From contig JAOPJZ010000004.1 in assembly GCA_025517525.1 (NCBI GenBank), positions 1 to 64,000 of the forward strand: a stretch of 64,000 bases of DNA, written 5' to 3'. The stretch's first letter is position 1. Each line of letters opens with the position of its first letter. Below, piece by piece: positions 55,520 through 63,919 of the stretch. The DNA is from Natronosalvus hydrolyticus. Lineage in GTDB: Archaea; Halobacteriota; Halobacteria; Halobacteriales; Natrialbaceae. Made by a program: the position numbers and the translations under genes. Under the pieces are notes generated by a model. It made no database searches. It saw only the letters and a list, made by a program, of their open reading frames with translations, and was not told the origin of the DNA.

Positions 55520-56134
55520 TTACCGCCAGAATCGTTTCGCGAATCGCGAGAGGACGCCTTCCTCGGGTTTGCTCACGTTCTCCCAGAGGACGAACGCCTC
55601 GGCGACGTCTGCCACCTCGCTGGCAACGTGCGTTTCGTCTTCGGGAACGACCACGACGAGGTTGACGTCGTAGTGGCCGTAGTAGCCGAATTTCAGTAAT
55701 GTCCGATCACGAAACCCACTGACGTACTCGCGAACCGCCGCCGACAGGTCGTCCGCGATGAGGACGATACTCACGTCGGTGCCGAAGTGTTCCTCATCCG
55801 GTACGATTCGCTCGTCGGCGACGTCGTGGCCGAACTCGACGAGCCGTTCGAGGTCCGCAACGGTCGGTCGCGGCTCACGACGGGCGAACAGGTACTCCTC
55901 TGCCTCGTGGTCGGCGTAGCTCAACGCGGGATGGAAAAACTGCTTCTGGGTTACCACACGCATCTCGCCGTAGAGGTCCCATCGGTAGCCACCCGCCCGA
56001 TACTCCTTCTCGAGGTCGTAGCTATAGACGAGTCGATGGGCAACGCGGTCGATGTACCCGTCTTCCCATTCGGGGACGGCCTCACGAAGTTCGTGGGGCA
56101 GCTCCTCGGGTTTCCGTGGGGCCTTGTCGGTCAT
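55520..56134 (-). CDS. Conserved haloarchaeal hypothetical protein
   Basis: The 204-residue acidic soluble protein starts MTDKAPRKPEELPHELREAV; an upstream ATG at 56173 is less likely. It has alpha/beta pattern (EYRAGGYRWDLYGEMRVVTQK, VSIVLIADDLSAAVREYV, DVNLVVVVPEDETHVASEV) but no recognised enzymatic motif. It lies between the CstA gene and small membrane-protein genes. Function unknown. Confidence 0.6.
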   Translation of the reverse strand: MTDKAPRKPEELPHELREAVPEWEDGYIDRVAHRLVYSYDLEKEYRAGGYRWDLYGEMRVVTQKQFFHPALSYADHEAEEYLFARREPRPTVADLERLVEFGHDVADERIVPDEEHFGTDVSIVLIADDLSAAVREYVSGFRDRTLLKFGYYGHYDVNLVVVVPEDETHVASEVADVAEAFVLWENVSKPEEGVLSRFAKRFWR

Positions 56135-56347
56135 TGCTCGAGGTAGGAGGAACGAAGGATGCCAGTCCGACAAATCGCTGCCCTATATCGGTTCGTGTCA
56201 GTGCCTCGGAAACGCATACCACAGCGTACCGACCGGGATAGCAAATAGGCGTCGATGACAGCCACCACAGTAGATTGTGATAGTGCCGATTGCAAATTCC
56301 GCCGGTATGTTTTAGCCACTGGAAGTGCAGTATCGTGTTAGAGCACC

Positions 56348-56572
56348 ATGGGAGGGAAGAAAACCGAGTCCTGCGGGCGCTGCGCCATGTCGACAGTGGT
56401 CGACGCCGTCGAGTCCGACGACGACGCAGAAAACGCTCGGCGGGATCCCTTCGGTGACGAAGCGATCGAAATCGACGAGGAGACCCTCCGCCGGGTGTCG
56501 CCAGCCGCGTGGGTGGAAGGCGTCACTCGTCGCCTCGACAACGCAGTACAGCGATTTATTTACCGTCAATAG
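56348..56572 (+). CDS. Small acidic hypothetical protein
   Basis: The 74-residue protein (MGGKKTESCGRCAMSTVVDAV) has a CGRC motif and an acidic helical body. I do not recognise it. It might bind a metal as a dimer. Confidence 0.5.
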   Translation: MGGKKTESCGRCAMSTVVDAVESDDDAENARRDPFGDEAIEIDEETLRRVSPAAWVEGVTRRLDNAVQRFIYRQ

Positions 56573-56622
56573 GTCCCCCCTCGAGCCAGTCATATCCGGC
56601 GCGCCAATCCAAGGAATCCCGA

Positions 56623-56847
56623 TCAAGTCATCGTGACGACGTAGGTGATGGTAAACAGCAGTATCGCCGCCGTCGCGACGTTGATGAACCCGAACTGGAC
56701 CACGCCCAGAAAGGACAGACCCCAGACGACCGTCCAGGCGAACAGGATCGATAGCACCGCGTTCATCACGAGGAGCACGCGAGGATCCCCCTGAGAGGAC
56801 TCGATCCCCTCACTGAATCCCTTGCCGTCGTAATCCGAATCGCTCAT
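56623..56847 (-). CDS. Small two-helix membrane protein
   Basis: This 74-residue protein starts MSDSDYDGKGFSEG and has two membrane helices (about 28-46 and 51-73). It lies divergent from a small membrane-protein gene. Function unknown. Confidence 0.55.
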   Translation of the reverse strand: MSDSDYDGKGFSEGIESSQGDPRVLLVMNAVLSILFAWTVVWGLSFLGVVQFGFINVATAAILLFTITYVVTMT

Positions 56848-56905
56848 ATTTGAAATCGGTTCGAGCACCACTTAGCTCTTTGCCGCTCGAGACTGTGCGT
56901 CCAGT

Positions 56906-57226
56906 ATGGGGCTGCAGCCGCGAAACCGCGAGGGACGCTCCGTCGACCCCGTCCCATTTCTCGTGGTTACTGGACTGGCGTTCATGATCTTGCTATCGTT
57001 TGGCCCACTGTACGGCCAGGCACTGGGCGTCGCCCTCGAGATTGCAATCGGCGTCTCGTTTAGCCTCTTTCTCGTTTTGAGTGTCACCGCCTACTACTGG
57101 CAGGTGTGGACCGCACGGCCCGCAGATGTCTCCGCTCCGGCCAGTGTCCGTGGCGTGCGACTGTTCTATCTGATGGCGGTCCTTGCGGCACTCGGTGTCG
57201 TTCTCGCGCTTCCCTTTCTGCGATGA
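56906..57226 (+). CDS. Small three-helix membrane protein
   Basis: This 106-residue protein (MGLQPRNREGRSVDPVPF) has three membrane helices (about 18-36, 39-64 and 83-104). It is divergent from the small membrane-protein gene before it. Function unknown. Confidence 0.55.
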   Translation: MGLQPRNREGRSVDPVPFLVVTGLAFMILLSFGPLYGQALGVALEIAIGVSFSLFLVLSVTAYYWQVWTARPADVSAPASVRGVRLFYLMAVLAALGVVLALPFLR

Positions 57227-57392
57227 GCCCTCGGTAGACCGGAGGGTTGTGCCATCGGATTGATGGCCTGTCGACCGCGTCGAATGCCCGGACTGTGGCG
57301 AGGAAAGGCGATTCGAACGATCCAGCCAGAGCGGTTGCGCGTGTTGCTGTTGGGACGAATACGCTTGCCAGAATGCTCGAGCCCTCGTCCGG

Positions 57393-58604
57393 TCACGGTG
57401 ATCGAATAACGGTCTCCTCACCCTGTTCGGACGGGAACGGACCGTCTGTTGAACGGGTTGCCCCATCTGTGTTCCACTCGTCGTCGGTGACGAGCGCCTC
57501 CTCGAGCGCGTCTCGTATCGCCGCCTCGTCGTAGTCGGTCCCGATGAACACGAGCTCGGTTCGTCGATCACCGTGGTCGTCGTGCCACTCGAGGTCGGGG
57601 CGATTCGATCGATACATGTCGCGCTCGATCTCGGGAAGGCTCGCGATCCACGGTCCCTGTGCGGTGGCTCTGATCGATGGACCGGCCTGCGCGATCGCGA
57701 CCCGCATCTCGTTGTCGGCGAGCCACGCGGTTCCTTTCGAGCGAACGACCTCCGGCGGGAGAGAGCGGAGGAATGCGGCGATGCGCTGGGGGTGGAACGG
57801 CCGCCGACGGCGATAGACGAACGAGGAGACGTTGTAGACCTCGTCGGGGTGGAAGTGTTCGTGGTGGTGGTCCTCGTGACTGTGCCCATCTTCGGCGGTA
57901 TCTAGCGCCCGTTTCCACCCCGGAAGATCGGCCACCCGATCAGCTTCGAACAGCCCCCTGTCGAGAAGACGGTCGGGATCGACTGCGGCGAACTCCGTGG
58001 GAATCGTCTCGGCGTCCGGCTGGAGGGCACGGACGAGTTCGGTGGCTTCCGTTAGCTCGCTTTCGCTACACAGATCGACTTTGTTCAGGAGCACGACGTT
58101 CGAAACCTCGATCTGCTCGACCAGCAGGTCAGACAACGGCCGGTCATCTTCCTGCCCACGACGCTCTGGGACCGCCTCACCGGCAAACGAATCGAGGAAG
58201 GCGGGCGTATCGACGACCGTAACCAGCGTGTCGACCGTATAGCGGGCGGCGACGCGAGACTCGGTCGTGAACAGTCGCGCGACGGGCGCGGGTTCGGAGA
58301 TGCCTGACGATTCCACGACCAGGTGATCGAAGGATCGATCCTGCGCCAGACGTACCACCGCCGTCTCGAGGTCGTCCTGTAACTCACAGCAGATACAGCC
58401 GTTCGAGAGCTCCGCGATACCATCGTCGAGATCAAGTTCGGAGCCCTCGGCGATCAGTTCGGTGTCGACGTTCACCGCCCCCATATCGTTGACCAGAACC
58501 GCTAGCGTTCGGTCCTCGGCGTTCGACAGCAGATGATTGAGCAGCGTCGTCTTGCCGGCCCCCAGACTCCCAGAAAGAATCGTGACCGGGATGTGATCGT
58601 CCAT
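57393..58604 (-). CDS. CobW-family GTPase (metal chaperone)
   Basis: This 403-residue G3E GTPase has Walker A GSLGAGKTTL (12-21), the metal-binding GCICC (69-73), NKVD and the CobW C-terminal domain. A His-rich loop (DGHSHEDHHHEHFHPDE, roughly 238-255) is typical of zinc chaperones of the ZNG1/YeiR kind. It probably moves zinc or cobalt into a client enzyme. It is transcribed divergently from the 98-residue/ArsA pair. Confidence 0.9.
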   Translation of the reverse strand: MDDHIPVTILSGSLGAGKTTLLNHLLSNAEDRTLAVLVNDMGAVNVDTELIAEGSELDLDDGIAELSNGCICCELQDDLETAVVRLAQDRSFDHLVVESSGISEPAPVARLFTTESRVAARYTVDTLVTVVDTPAFLDSFAGEAVPERRGQEDDRPLSDLLVEQIEVSNVVLLNKVDLCSESELTEATELVRALQPDAETIPTEFAAVDPDRLLDRGLFEADRVADLPGWKRALDTAEDGHSHEDHHHEHFHPDEVYNVSSFVYRRRRPFHPQRIAAFLRSLPPEVVRSKGTAWLADNEMRVAIAQAGPSIRATAQGPWIASLPEIERDMYRSNRPDLEWHDDHGDRRTELVFIGTDYDEAAIRDALEEALVTDDEWNTDGATRSTDGPFPSEQGEETVIRSP

Positions 58605-58679
58605 GCCAGAAACTGGTGTCGAAGTCCCTTGAAAGGACCCCCTCGACAGTTTTTACCTCACAGAGATGGTGGGTCTGGT

Positions 58680-58976
58680 ATGAACCTGGCAGAACGGATC
58701 GAGCGATTCCGGCAAACGCTGGACGAGTGGCTCCGTGGACTGTACCACGGAATGATTTCACACCCGGCCTACGAGAAGATCGAGAAGGAAGCCGAGGACA
58801 CCGAAGACGCGTTCTTGCTCGCGTGTTTCCCTGACGCATTTGGTGTTCCCTCACCGGTCTCGTACTACACTGCCGAACTGTTGCCCTACCTCGAGGCCGA
58901 GTTCGAAGCCTGGGAGCGACGACTGTGGGATCGCGGCTCACTCATCGAACGGAAGGGACAACAGTATCACTTCTGA
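58680..58976 (+). CDS. 98-residue helical protein encoded before an ArsA-type ATPase
   Basis: The protein starts MNLAERIERFRQTLDEWL and is mainly helical and acidic, with an aromatic middle (PVSYYTAELLPYLEAEFEAW). It has no membrane segment or recognised domain. Its stop lies 1 bp before the ATG of the ArsA gene, which makes it a likely partner or client-adaptor of that ATPase. Confidence 0.65.
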   Translation: MNLAERIERFRQTLDEWLRGLYHGMISHPAYEKIEKEAEDTEDAFLLACFPDAFGVPSPVSYYTAELLPYLEAEFEAWERRLWDRGSLIERKGQQYHF

Positions 58977-58977
58977 C

Positions 58978-59952
58978 ATGGAGCCATTCGTCTTCTTCGG
59001 CGGCAAGGGTGGTGTCGGCAAGACGACCGTCTCCTGTGCGTATGCTGTGCGCTGTGCCCGCGAGGGAGTCCGGACGCTGGTCGTCTCGACGGATCCGGCC
59101 CACTCCGTCACCGACGTGTTCGACCAGACGTTCGACGACTCCCCGACACCGGTCGAAGGCGTCGACGGTCTCGACGCGATGCAACTCGATCCCGAGGAGG
59201 AAGTCATCCGCCACTTGGATGAGATTCGCCAGGACCTCTCCGAACAGGTGTCGGTGGCGATGGTCAACGAGATCAATCGCCAGCTCGAGATGGCCCACGG
59301 TACCCCGGGAGCGTACGAATCAGCGTTGTTCGATCGGTTCGTCGACGTGATGCGCAATTCGGAGCCCTACGACCGGGTCGTCTTCGATACCGCACCCTCG
59401 GGGAGTACGCTTCGACTCCTCGGGTTGCCGGAACTGCTCGAGGGCTGGATCGACCGACTCATGTACAAACGCCGGACGAGCATCGACCTCTTCGAGAAAG
59501 CCGCAGCCGGCAGCAACGAGCCACGGCGCGTCATGGAAGGCGATCCCGTCCTTGCACGCCTCCAGAATCGAAAGGAGTTCTTCGAGTTCGCCGGTAACGC
59601 GTTGCGAGAGGACGCCGCGTTCTTTCTCGTGTTGAACCCGGACGAACTATCGCTCAACGAGACCGAACGCTCGATCGCCGACCTCCAGGAGAAAAACCTC
59701 AGCGTCCGCGGGCTCGTGGTTAACAAGCTCACCCCGTCACCGGATGACGATGAGAACGGGCGTGGCGCACGATATCTCCGTGAACGGGTCGAGACCGAAC
59801 AGGCACACCTCCAGCAGGTCCGGACGGCGTTCGAGCCACCACTGATCGCCGAAATTGGGTGGCGCGTTTCGGAGGTCAAAGGGACGCTGCTCGAGGAGGT
59901 TGCGGCCGAACTCGATGTCGAAACGGCCATCGAGACGCCGACGTACGCCTGA
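58978..59952 (+). CDS. ArsA/Get3-family ATPase
   Basis: This 324-residue ATPase has the deviant Walker A KGGVGKTT (10-17), the switch segment STDPAHSVTDVFDQ and DTAPSGSTLRLL, as in ArsA and Get3. Single-copy ArsA-like proteins of archaea are thought to act as Get3-type chaperones for membrane proteins; no arsB or ars operon is nearby to support arsenite export. It is coupled to the 98-residue gene. Confidence 0.9.
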   Translation: MEPFVFFGGKGGVGKTTVSCAYAVRCAREGVRTLVVSTDPAHSVTDVFDQTFDDSPTPVEGVDGLDAMQLDPEEEVIRHLDEIRQDLSEQVSVAMVNEINRQLEMAHGTPGAYESALFDRFVDVMRNSEPYDRVVFDTAPSGSTLRLLGLPELLEGWIDRLMYKRRTSIDLFEKAAAGSNEPRRVMEGDPVLARLQNRKEFFEFAGNALREDAAFFLVLNPDELSLNETERSIADLQEKNLSVRGLVVNKLTPSPDDDENGRGARYLRERVETEQAHLQQVRTAFEPPLIAEIGWRVSEVKGTLLEEVAAELDVETAIETPTYA

Positions 59953-59965
59953 GGGGTATTTCAAG

Positions 59966-60037
59966 CCCGACCGGTTGAAATAAATCACTTTCGGGTGGCC
60001 GCTTTCACGCAGGGGCCGACGGTTGGGAGGGTACTGG
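59966..60037 (-). repeat. MITE-like palindromic element, copy D (partial)
   Basis: On the minus strand agtaccctcccaaccgtcgg and tgcgtgaaagcgg match the left half of copies A and B. The right half is diverged. It lies between the convergent arsA-type and uspA genes. Confidence 0.55.
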
Positions 60038-60059
60038 GAGAAATCGTTGCAGTCAGTTA

Positions 60060-60506
60060 TCAACTCATTCGGACGGTGAGAACCGGTACATCGCTCTTTC
60101 GGACGACTTTCTCCGTCACGCTGCCGACGACGAGGCGGTCAGCTCCAGACCGACCGTGCGTCCCCATGACGATGGCGTCGATATCGTGATCCGCAGCGTA
60201 CTCGAGGATTTCCTGGTTTGGCTTTCCGTGTTCGATTGCCTCCACCACGTCGACGTCCTGTTCCTGGCCGCGTTGGGCGACCGCAGCGGTTGCCGCCTCA
60301 CCCTCGGCCCGTTGTTTGTCGACGACGCCATCCCATTCCGCAGAAGCGGGACCTGGGCCTGCCGAAAACCCGCCGAGCGGAATCGGTTCGACGACGTACA
60401 GCGCGTGTAGCTCCGCGTCGTTTTGCGCCGCCAGCGTAACGCCCTCCTCGATCGCAGCCGTTGCCGGTTGACTCCCATCCGTCGGAACGAGTATACGGTT
60501 GTACAT
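60060..60506 (-). CDS. Universal stress protein (UspA family)
   Basis: This 148-residue protein starts MYNRILVPTDGS, with an alternative ATG three codons upstream (MIPM) that would match leaderless transcription. It keeps the ATP-binding loop GTHGRSGADRLVVGSVTEKV near its end. It converges with the ArsA-type gene. Confidence 0.9.
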   Translation of the reverse strand: MYNRILVPTDGSQPATAAIEEGVTLAAQNDAELHALYVVEPIPLGGFSAGPGPASAEWDGVVDKQRAEGEAATAAVAQRGQEQDVDVVEAIEHGKPNQEILEYAADHDIDAIVMGTHGRSGADRLVVGSVTEKVVRKSDVPVLTVRMS

Positions 60507-60533
60507 CGGTATCATGTAGCAAGTCAGCAGCTC

Positions 60534-60544
60534 GATAAATATAG
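60534..60544 (-). promoter_or_regulatory. TATA-like box of the uspA-type gene at 60060
   Basis: On the minus strand ctatatttatc is about 26 nt before the two candidate ATGs (60515 and 60506), so it is the probable promoter. Confidence 0.45.
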
Positions 60545-60794
60545 ATTTCGGGAACACTGGAGTCCGAATCGTCGGTCGATTCGTGGGTCTCACACTGTAC
60601 GTGCCACGCCACTCGGAACCACGTCCACAGTGTTTCTCCGACGCCCCGACTGGTAGCCCAACTCGAGAAGCGTGTGGGCCATAGAAGGGAACATTCTTCC
60701 GACTGCCTGCCGGACCCTTGGGTATGCAACCAACCAGTACCCGTGACGTGACTCGAGCGAAAACGGCCGTCGTCGCAACCGAGGTGGCTCACTG

Positions 60795-61256
60795 ATGGGA
60801 GCCAGCCAGCAGCAGTTGCAGGAACTCTCCCAGCAACTGCAAGAGATCGACCAGCAGATCGAAGTCCTGAAAGAGGACGTCGAGGCCGTCCGCGACGAAC
60901 AGGACGCCGTCGACGAGGCGACCGACGCCATCGACCAACTCGAGAGCGGTTCGACCGTCCAGGTCCCGCTCGGCGGTGGTGCCTACGTCCGTGCAACCAT
61001 CGAAGACATCGACGAAATTATCGTCGAACTCGGTGCCGATTACGCCCTCGAACGCGACCAGGAGGGAGCCATCGAGACTCTCGAGAACAAAAAAGATCGA
61101 CTCGATGATCGAATCGACGAGCTCGAGGACGACATCGACGAACTCGAAAGCGAGAGTGCACAGCTCGAACAGCAGGCCCAGCAGATGCAACAGCAGGCGA
61201 TGCAACAGCAGATGCAGCAGATGGGACAGGGCCAGCAGGAGAGCCCTGACGAATAA
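60795..61256 (+). CDS. pfdA: Prefoldin subunit alpha
   Basis: This 153-residue protein has two long coiled-coil helices around a beta hairpin (STVQVPLGGGAYVRATIEDI) and a Gln/Met-rich C-terminal tail. Prefoldin holds unfolded proteins and hands them to the thermosome. ATG overlaps an upstream TGA (24-codon frame from 60724), suggesting that a gene once preceded it. It is followed by ftsY. Confidence 0.94.
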   Translation: MGASQQQLQELSQQLQEIDQQIEVLKEDVEAVRDEQDAVDEATDAIDQLESGSTVQVPLGGGAYVRATIEDIDEIIVELGADYALERDQEGAIETLENKKDRLDDRIDELEDDIDELESESAQLEQQAQQMQQQAMQQQMQQMGQGQQESPDE

Positions 61257-61266
61257 CTGACGGGCC

Positions 61267-62547
61267 ATGTTCGACAACCTGAAGGAGAAACTCGGGAGCT
61301 TCCGCAGTGACGCCGAAGCAGCCGCCGAGGCCAACGTCGAGGACGTCGACGAGGACGAACTCGAGGACGAGGACCTCGAAGCGCCGGTCGACGCCGACGA
61401 AGCCGACGTTGCGGAAGCCGACACAGCACCCGCTGCGGGTGAACCGAGTGACGCCGAAGCAACCGCGCCGACTGGCGACGCACTCGAGGATGCGTCGCTC
61501 CCGGAAACCGACCGCGAGGGCGACATTGCAGACGCGGACGGACGCAAAGGAGAGCAAGCAGTTGACGCTGGAGCGTCCGAAGCCGAAGACGTCAAAAGCG
61601 AGCCAACGAACGAAGCTAAAAGCGAGGGAAGCGACGACGCCGAAAGTGACGATAACGGCGTCGGTTTCGGCCGAAAGGCAAAATCGCTCGTCCGCGGAAA
61701 GTTCGTCATCGAGGAAGACGACCTCGAGGGCCCGCTTCACGAACTCGAGTTGGCCTTGCTCTCGAGTGACGTCGAGATGGAGGTCGCGGAGACGATTCTC
61801 GACAACATTCGCGACGAATTGATCGGAGAGACCCGGACGTTCACCACCTCGACGGGTGCAGTCGTCGAAGAAGCGCTCAAGGAAGCGATCTACGACGTCA
61901 TCAGCGTCGGCCAGTTCGACTTCGACGAGCGAGTCGCCATCGAGGACAAGCCACTGGTTATCATCTTTACCGGCGTCAACGGCGTCGGCAAGACGACCTC
62001 CATCGCCAAACTGGACAAGTACTTCGAGGATCGTGGCTACTCGACCGTGATGGCCAACGGCGACACCTACCGTGCGGGGGCAAACGAACAGATCGCCGAG
62101 CACGCCCGTGCGCGAGACACGAAACTCATCGCCCACGACCAGGGTGGCGACCCCGCCGCCGTTCTCTACGACGCCGTCGAGTACGCCGACGCGAACGAGA
62201 TCGACATCGTTCTGGGCGATACCGCAGGGCGACTCCACACGAACGAAGGGCTGATGGACCAACTCGAGAAGATCGGTCGCGTGGTCGACCCCGACATGAC
62301 GCTGTTCGTCGACGAAGCCGTCGCCGGCCAGGACGCCGTCAACCGCGCCCGCGAGTTCAACGAGGCTGCCGAAATCGACGGCACAATCCTGACGAAAGCC
62401 GACGCCGACTCGAACGGCGGCGCGGCGATTTCGGTCGCCCACGTCACCGGCAAGCCCATTCTGTTCCTGGGCATCGGCCAGGGATACGACGACCTCGAGC
62501 GGTTCGACCCCGAAGCGATGGTCGAGCGGTTGCTCGAGGACGAGTAA
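61267..62547 (+). CDS. ftsY: Signal recognition particle receptor FtsY
   Basis: This 426-residue protein has a long acidic N-terminal region (about 1-130), the helical N domain and the GTPase G domain with TGVNGVGKTT (near 235-244), GDTYRAGANEQ, GDTAGRLHTNE and TKAD. It docks SRP-ribosome complexes on the membrane. It is co-transcribed with pfdA, as usual in archaea. Confidence 0.96.
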   Translation: MFDNLKEKLGSFRSDAEAAAEANVEDVDEDELEDEDLEAPVDADEADVAEADTAPAAGEPSDAEATAPTGDALEDASLPETDREGDIADADGRKGEQAVDAGASEAEDVKSEPTNEAKSEGSDDAESDDNGVGFGRKAKSLVRGKFVIEEDDLEGPLHELELALLSSDVEMEVAETILDNIRDELIGETRTFTTSTGAVVEEALKEAIYDVISVGQFDFDERVAIEDKPLVIIFTGVNGVGKTTSIAKLDKYFEDRGYSTVMANGDTYRAGANEQIAEHARARDTKLIAHDQGGDPAAVLYDAVEYADANEIDIVLGDTAGRLHTNEGLMDQLEKIGRVVDPDMTLFVDEAVAGQDAVNRAREFNEAAEIDGTILTKADADSNGGAAISVAHVTGKPILFLGIGQGYDDLERFDPEAMVERLLEDE

Positions 62548-62608
62548 TCGGCTCCGGCTTCGGACGGACCGACAGAGGGCTTTTTTCGCGGGCGTCCATA
62601 GACTTGCT

Positions 62609-62992
62609 ATGAACGACCCGTTCCCACCACGACTCGTGTTCGACGACGACTGTGGCTTTTGTACCTGGTGTGTCGAGTACGCCGCCGCTCGAGGCGAGTT
62701 CGAACTCGTGGGCTTTAGTGACCTCTCACCAGACCAACTCGCGCGACTTCCCGACGAGTACGAATCCTGTTTCCACCTCCTCACCCAGGAACAGGTGTAC
62801 TCCTGTGGGGAAGTCCTCGAGGAAGTGGCGCTGCGCCTCGAGACACCCGAACGACTGGCTGCGCTGGCGTTTCGCAAGCTACCAAATCACGAGACGCTGC
62901 GCGAGCAGGGGTACCGATTGGTAGCCGACAATCGCGTGCTAGCGGGCAAGGTCGTCAGGAAAGAGCCGTCGGCTCGAACGCGAGAGTCGTAA
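62609..62992 (+). CDS. DCC-family thiol-disulfide protein (DUF393)
   Basis: This 127-residue protein has the family motif DDDCGFC followed by another Cys (C15, C18, C21 in FDDDCGFCTWC), with a helical thioredoxin-like core. DCC proteins are predicted thiol-disulfide oxidoreductases. Its partner and substrate are unknown. Confidence 0.88.
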   Translation: MNDPFPPRLVFDDDCGFCTWCVEYAAARGEFELVGFSDLSPDQLARLPDEYESCFHLLTQEQVYSCGEVLEEVALRLETPERLAALAFRKLPNHETLREQGYRLVADNRVLAGKVVRKEPSARTRES

Positions 62993-63078
62993 TCGCCGCC
63001 CACAGTCGCTCGGGCGTGTAATCGCAGTTCACACCCGCTCGGGCGTGTCGACGATTCATACTGTAAGATATTGCGATG

Positions 63079-63105
63079 ATTCGCCGCTGCCATCCGGCGA
63101 ATTTC
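63079..63105. terminator. Hairpin after the DCC gene
   Basis: attcgccg and cggcgaat form a perfect 8-bp stem around ctgccatc, followed by ttt. It may be an RNA 3'-end structure, but it is 85 nt beyond the stop codon. Confidence 0.35.
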
Positions 63106-63172
63106 CTTTGTCCGGCAGTATCAGTTATATCCTCGAGGGCGCGTGACAGACATCCGTCTGACGGCCCCAGTG

Positions 63173-63180
63173 TATTTAAT
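63173..63180 (+). promoter_or_regulatory. TATA-like box of the PRC-barrel gene
   Basis: tatttaat is centred about 29 nt before the ATG at 63205, predicting a leaderless transcript that includes the Nob1-type gene. Confidence 0.5.
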
Positions 63181-63204
63181 AGCCACTAGTCAGTACACCC
63201 AGGT

Positions 63205-63450
63205 ATGAGCGATATACTCGCAGAAAACCTCTCGGGGAAGTCCGTCATGGGATCTGACGGAACGGAACTGGGAATGCTCTACAACATCACCATGGACCTC
63301 AACTCCGGCAAACTCCGGGATCTCGTCGTCGATCCCGACGAACAACTGCCCGCCCACACAGTCGAGTTCGACTCGAACGATGCTGGGCAGTTTCTCGTCC
63401 CCGTGAGTCGTGTACAGGCAGTAAAAGACTACATCGTCGTCCAACGCTAA
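63205..63450 (+). CDS. PRC-barrel domain protein
   Basis: This 81-residue single PRC-barrel protein (MSDILAENLSGKSVMGSDGT, with DLNSGKLRDLVVDPDE) is common in haloarchaea, where such proteins bind RNA or proteins, in part through similarity to RimM. The Nob1-type nuclease starts 11 bp downstream. Confidence 0.88.
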   Translation: MSDILAENLSGKSVMGSDGTELGMLYNITMDLNSGKLRDLVVDPDEQLPAHTVEFDSNDAGQFLVPVSRVQAVKDYIVVQR

Positions 63451-63460
63451 CCGTTTCTGC

Positions 63461-63919
63461 ATGTATATTCTCGACTCGTCGGCTTTTATTCACGATTTTC
63501 ACACGACCGAGCAGAAAGCGACGATTCCGCTCGTCCGCGAAGAACTCGAGGGCGAGAGCGTCTACCGCTACGACGCCGAGGAGGGCTCGGGGATGCACAT
63601 CCACATCCCGAACACCGACACGACCGAGAAGGTCAAACGGGCCGCCAAAGAGTCCGGCGACCTCGACGTCCTCTCTGAAACCGACGTTCGGCTCATCGCT
63701 GCCGCGTTCGAACTCGACGGCGTTCTCGTCACCGACGATTACGCGATGCAAAACGTCGCCGAGCGCCTGACGGTCACCGTCGAACCCATCGCTCGAGACG
63801 GCATCGAACAAGAACGCGACTGGCGATATCAGTGCCAGGGCTGTGGTCGTGAGTACGATGAGAACAAAGACCGGTGTCCGATCTGTGGCTCCGACCTGGC
63901 CCGAAAGAACCCACAGTAG
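63461..63919 (+). CDS. nob1: Nob1-type endoribonuclease (PIN plus zinc ribbon)
   Basis: This 152-residue protein has a PIN domain (MYILDSSAFI with Asp5, acids at LSETDVRL and LVTDDYAM) and a C-terminal zinc ribbon (C125, C128, C139, C142). In archaea Nob1 matures the 3' end of 16S rRNA. It shares a transcript with the PRC-barrel protein. Confidence 0.92.
   Translation: MYILDSSAFIHDFHTTEQKATIPLVREELEGESVYRYDAEEGSGMHIHIPNTDTTEKVKRAAKESGDLDVLSETDVRLIAAAFELDGVLVTDDYAMQNVAERLTVTVEPIARDGIEQERDWRYQCQGCGREYDENKDRCPICGSDLARKNPQ

Noticed and set aside
58978..59952. Arsenite resistance operon
   Set aside because: The ATPase is ArsA-like, but no arsB, arsC or arsR is near and single-domain archaeal members are better described as Get3-like.
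60724..60795. 24-codon frame overlapping the pfdA start (possible L18Ae remnant)
   Set aside because: It is too short and its sequence does not match L18Ae convincingly; only the ATGA overlap is notable.
61018..62877. 619-codon minus-strand frame opposite pfdA, ftsY and the DCC gene
   Set aside because: It spans three genes with strong family matches and is an antisense artefact.
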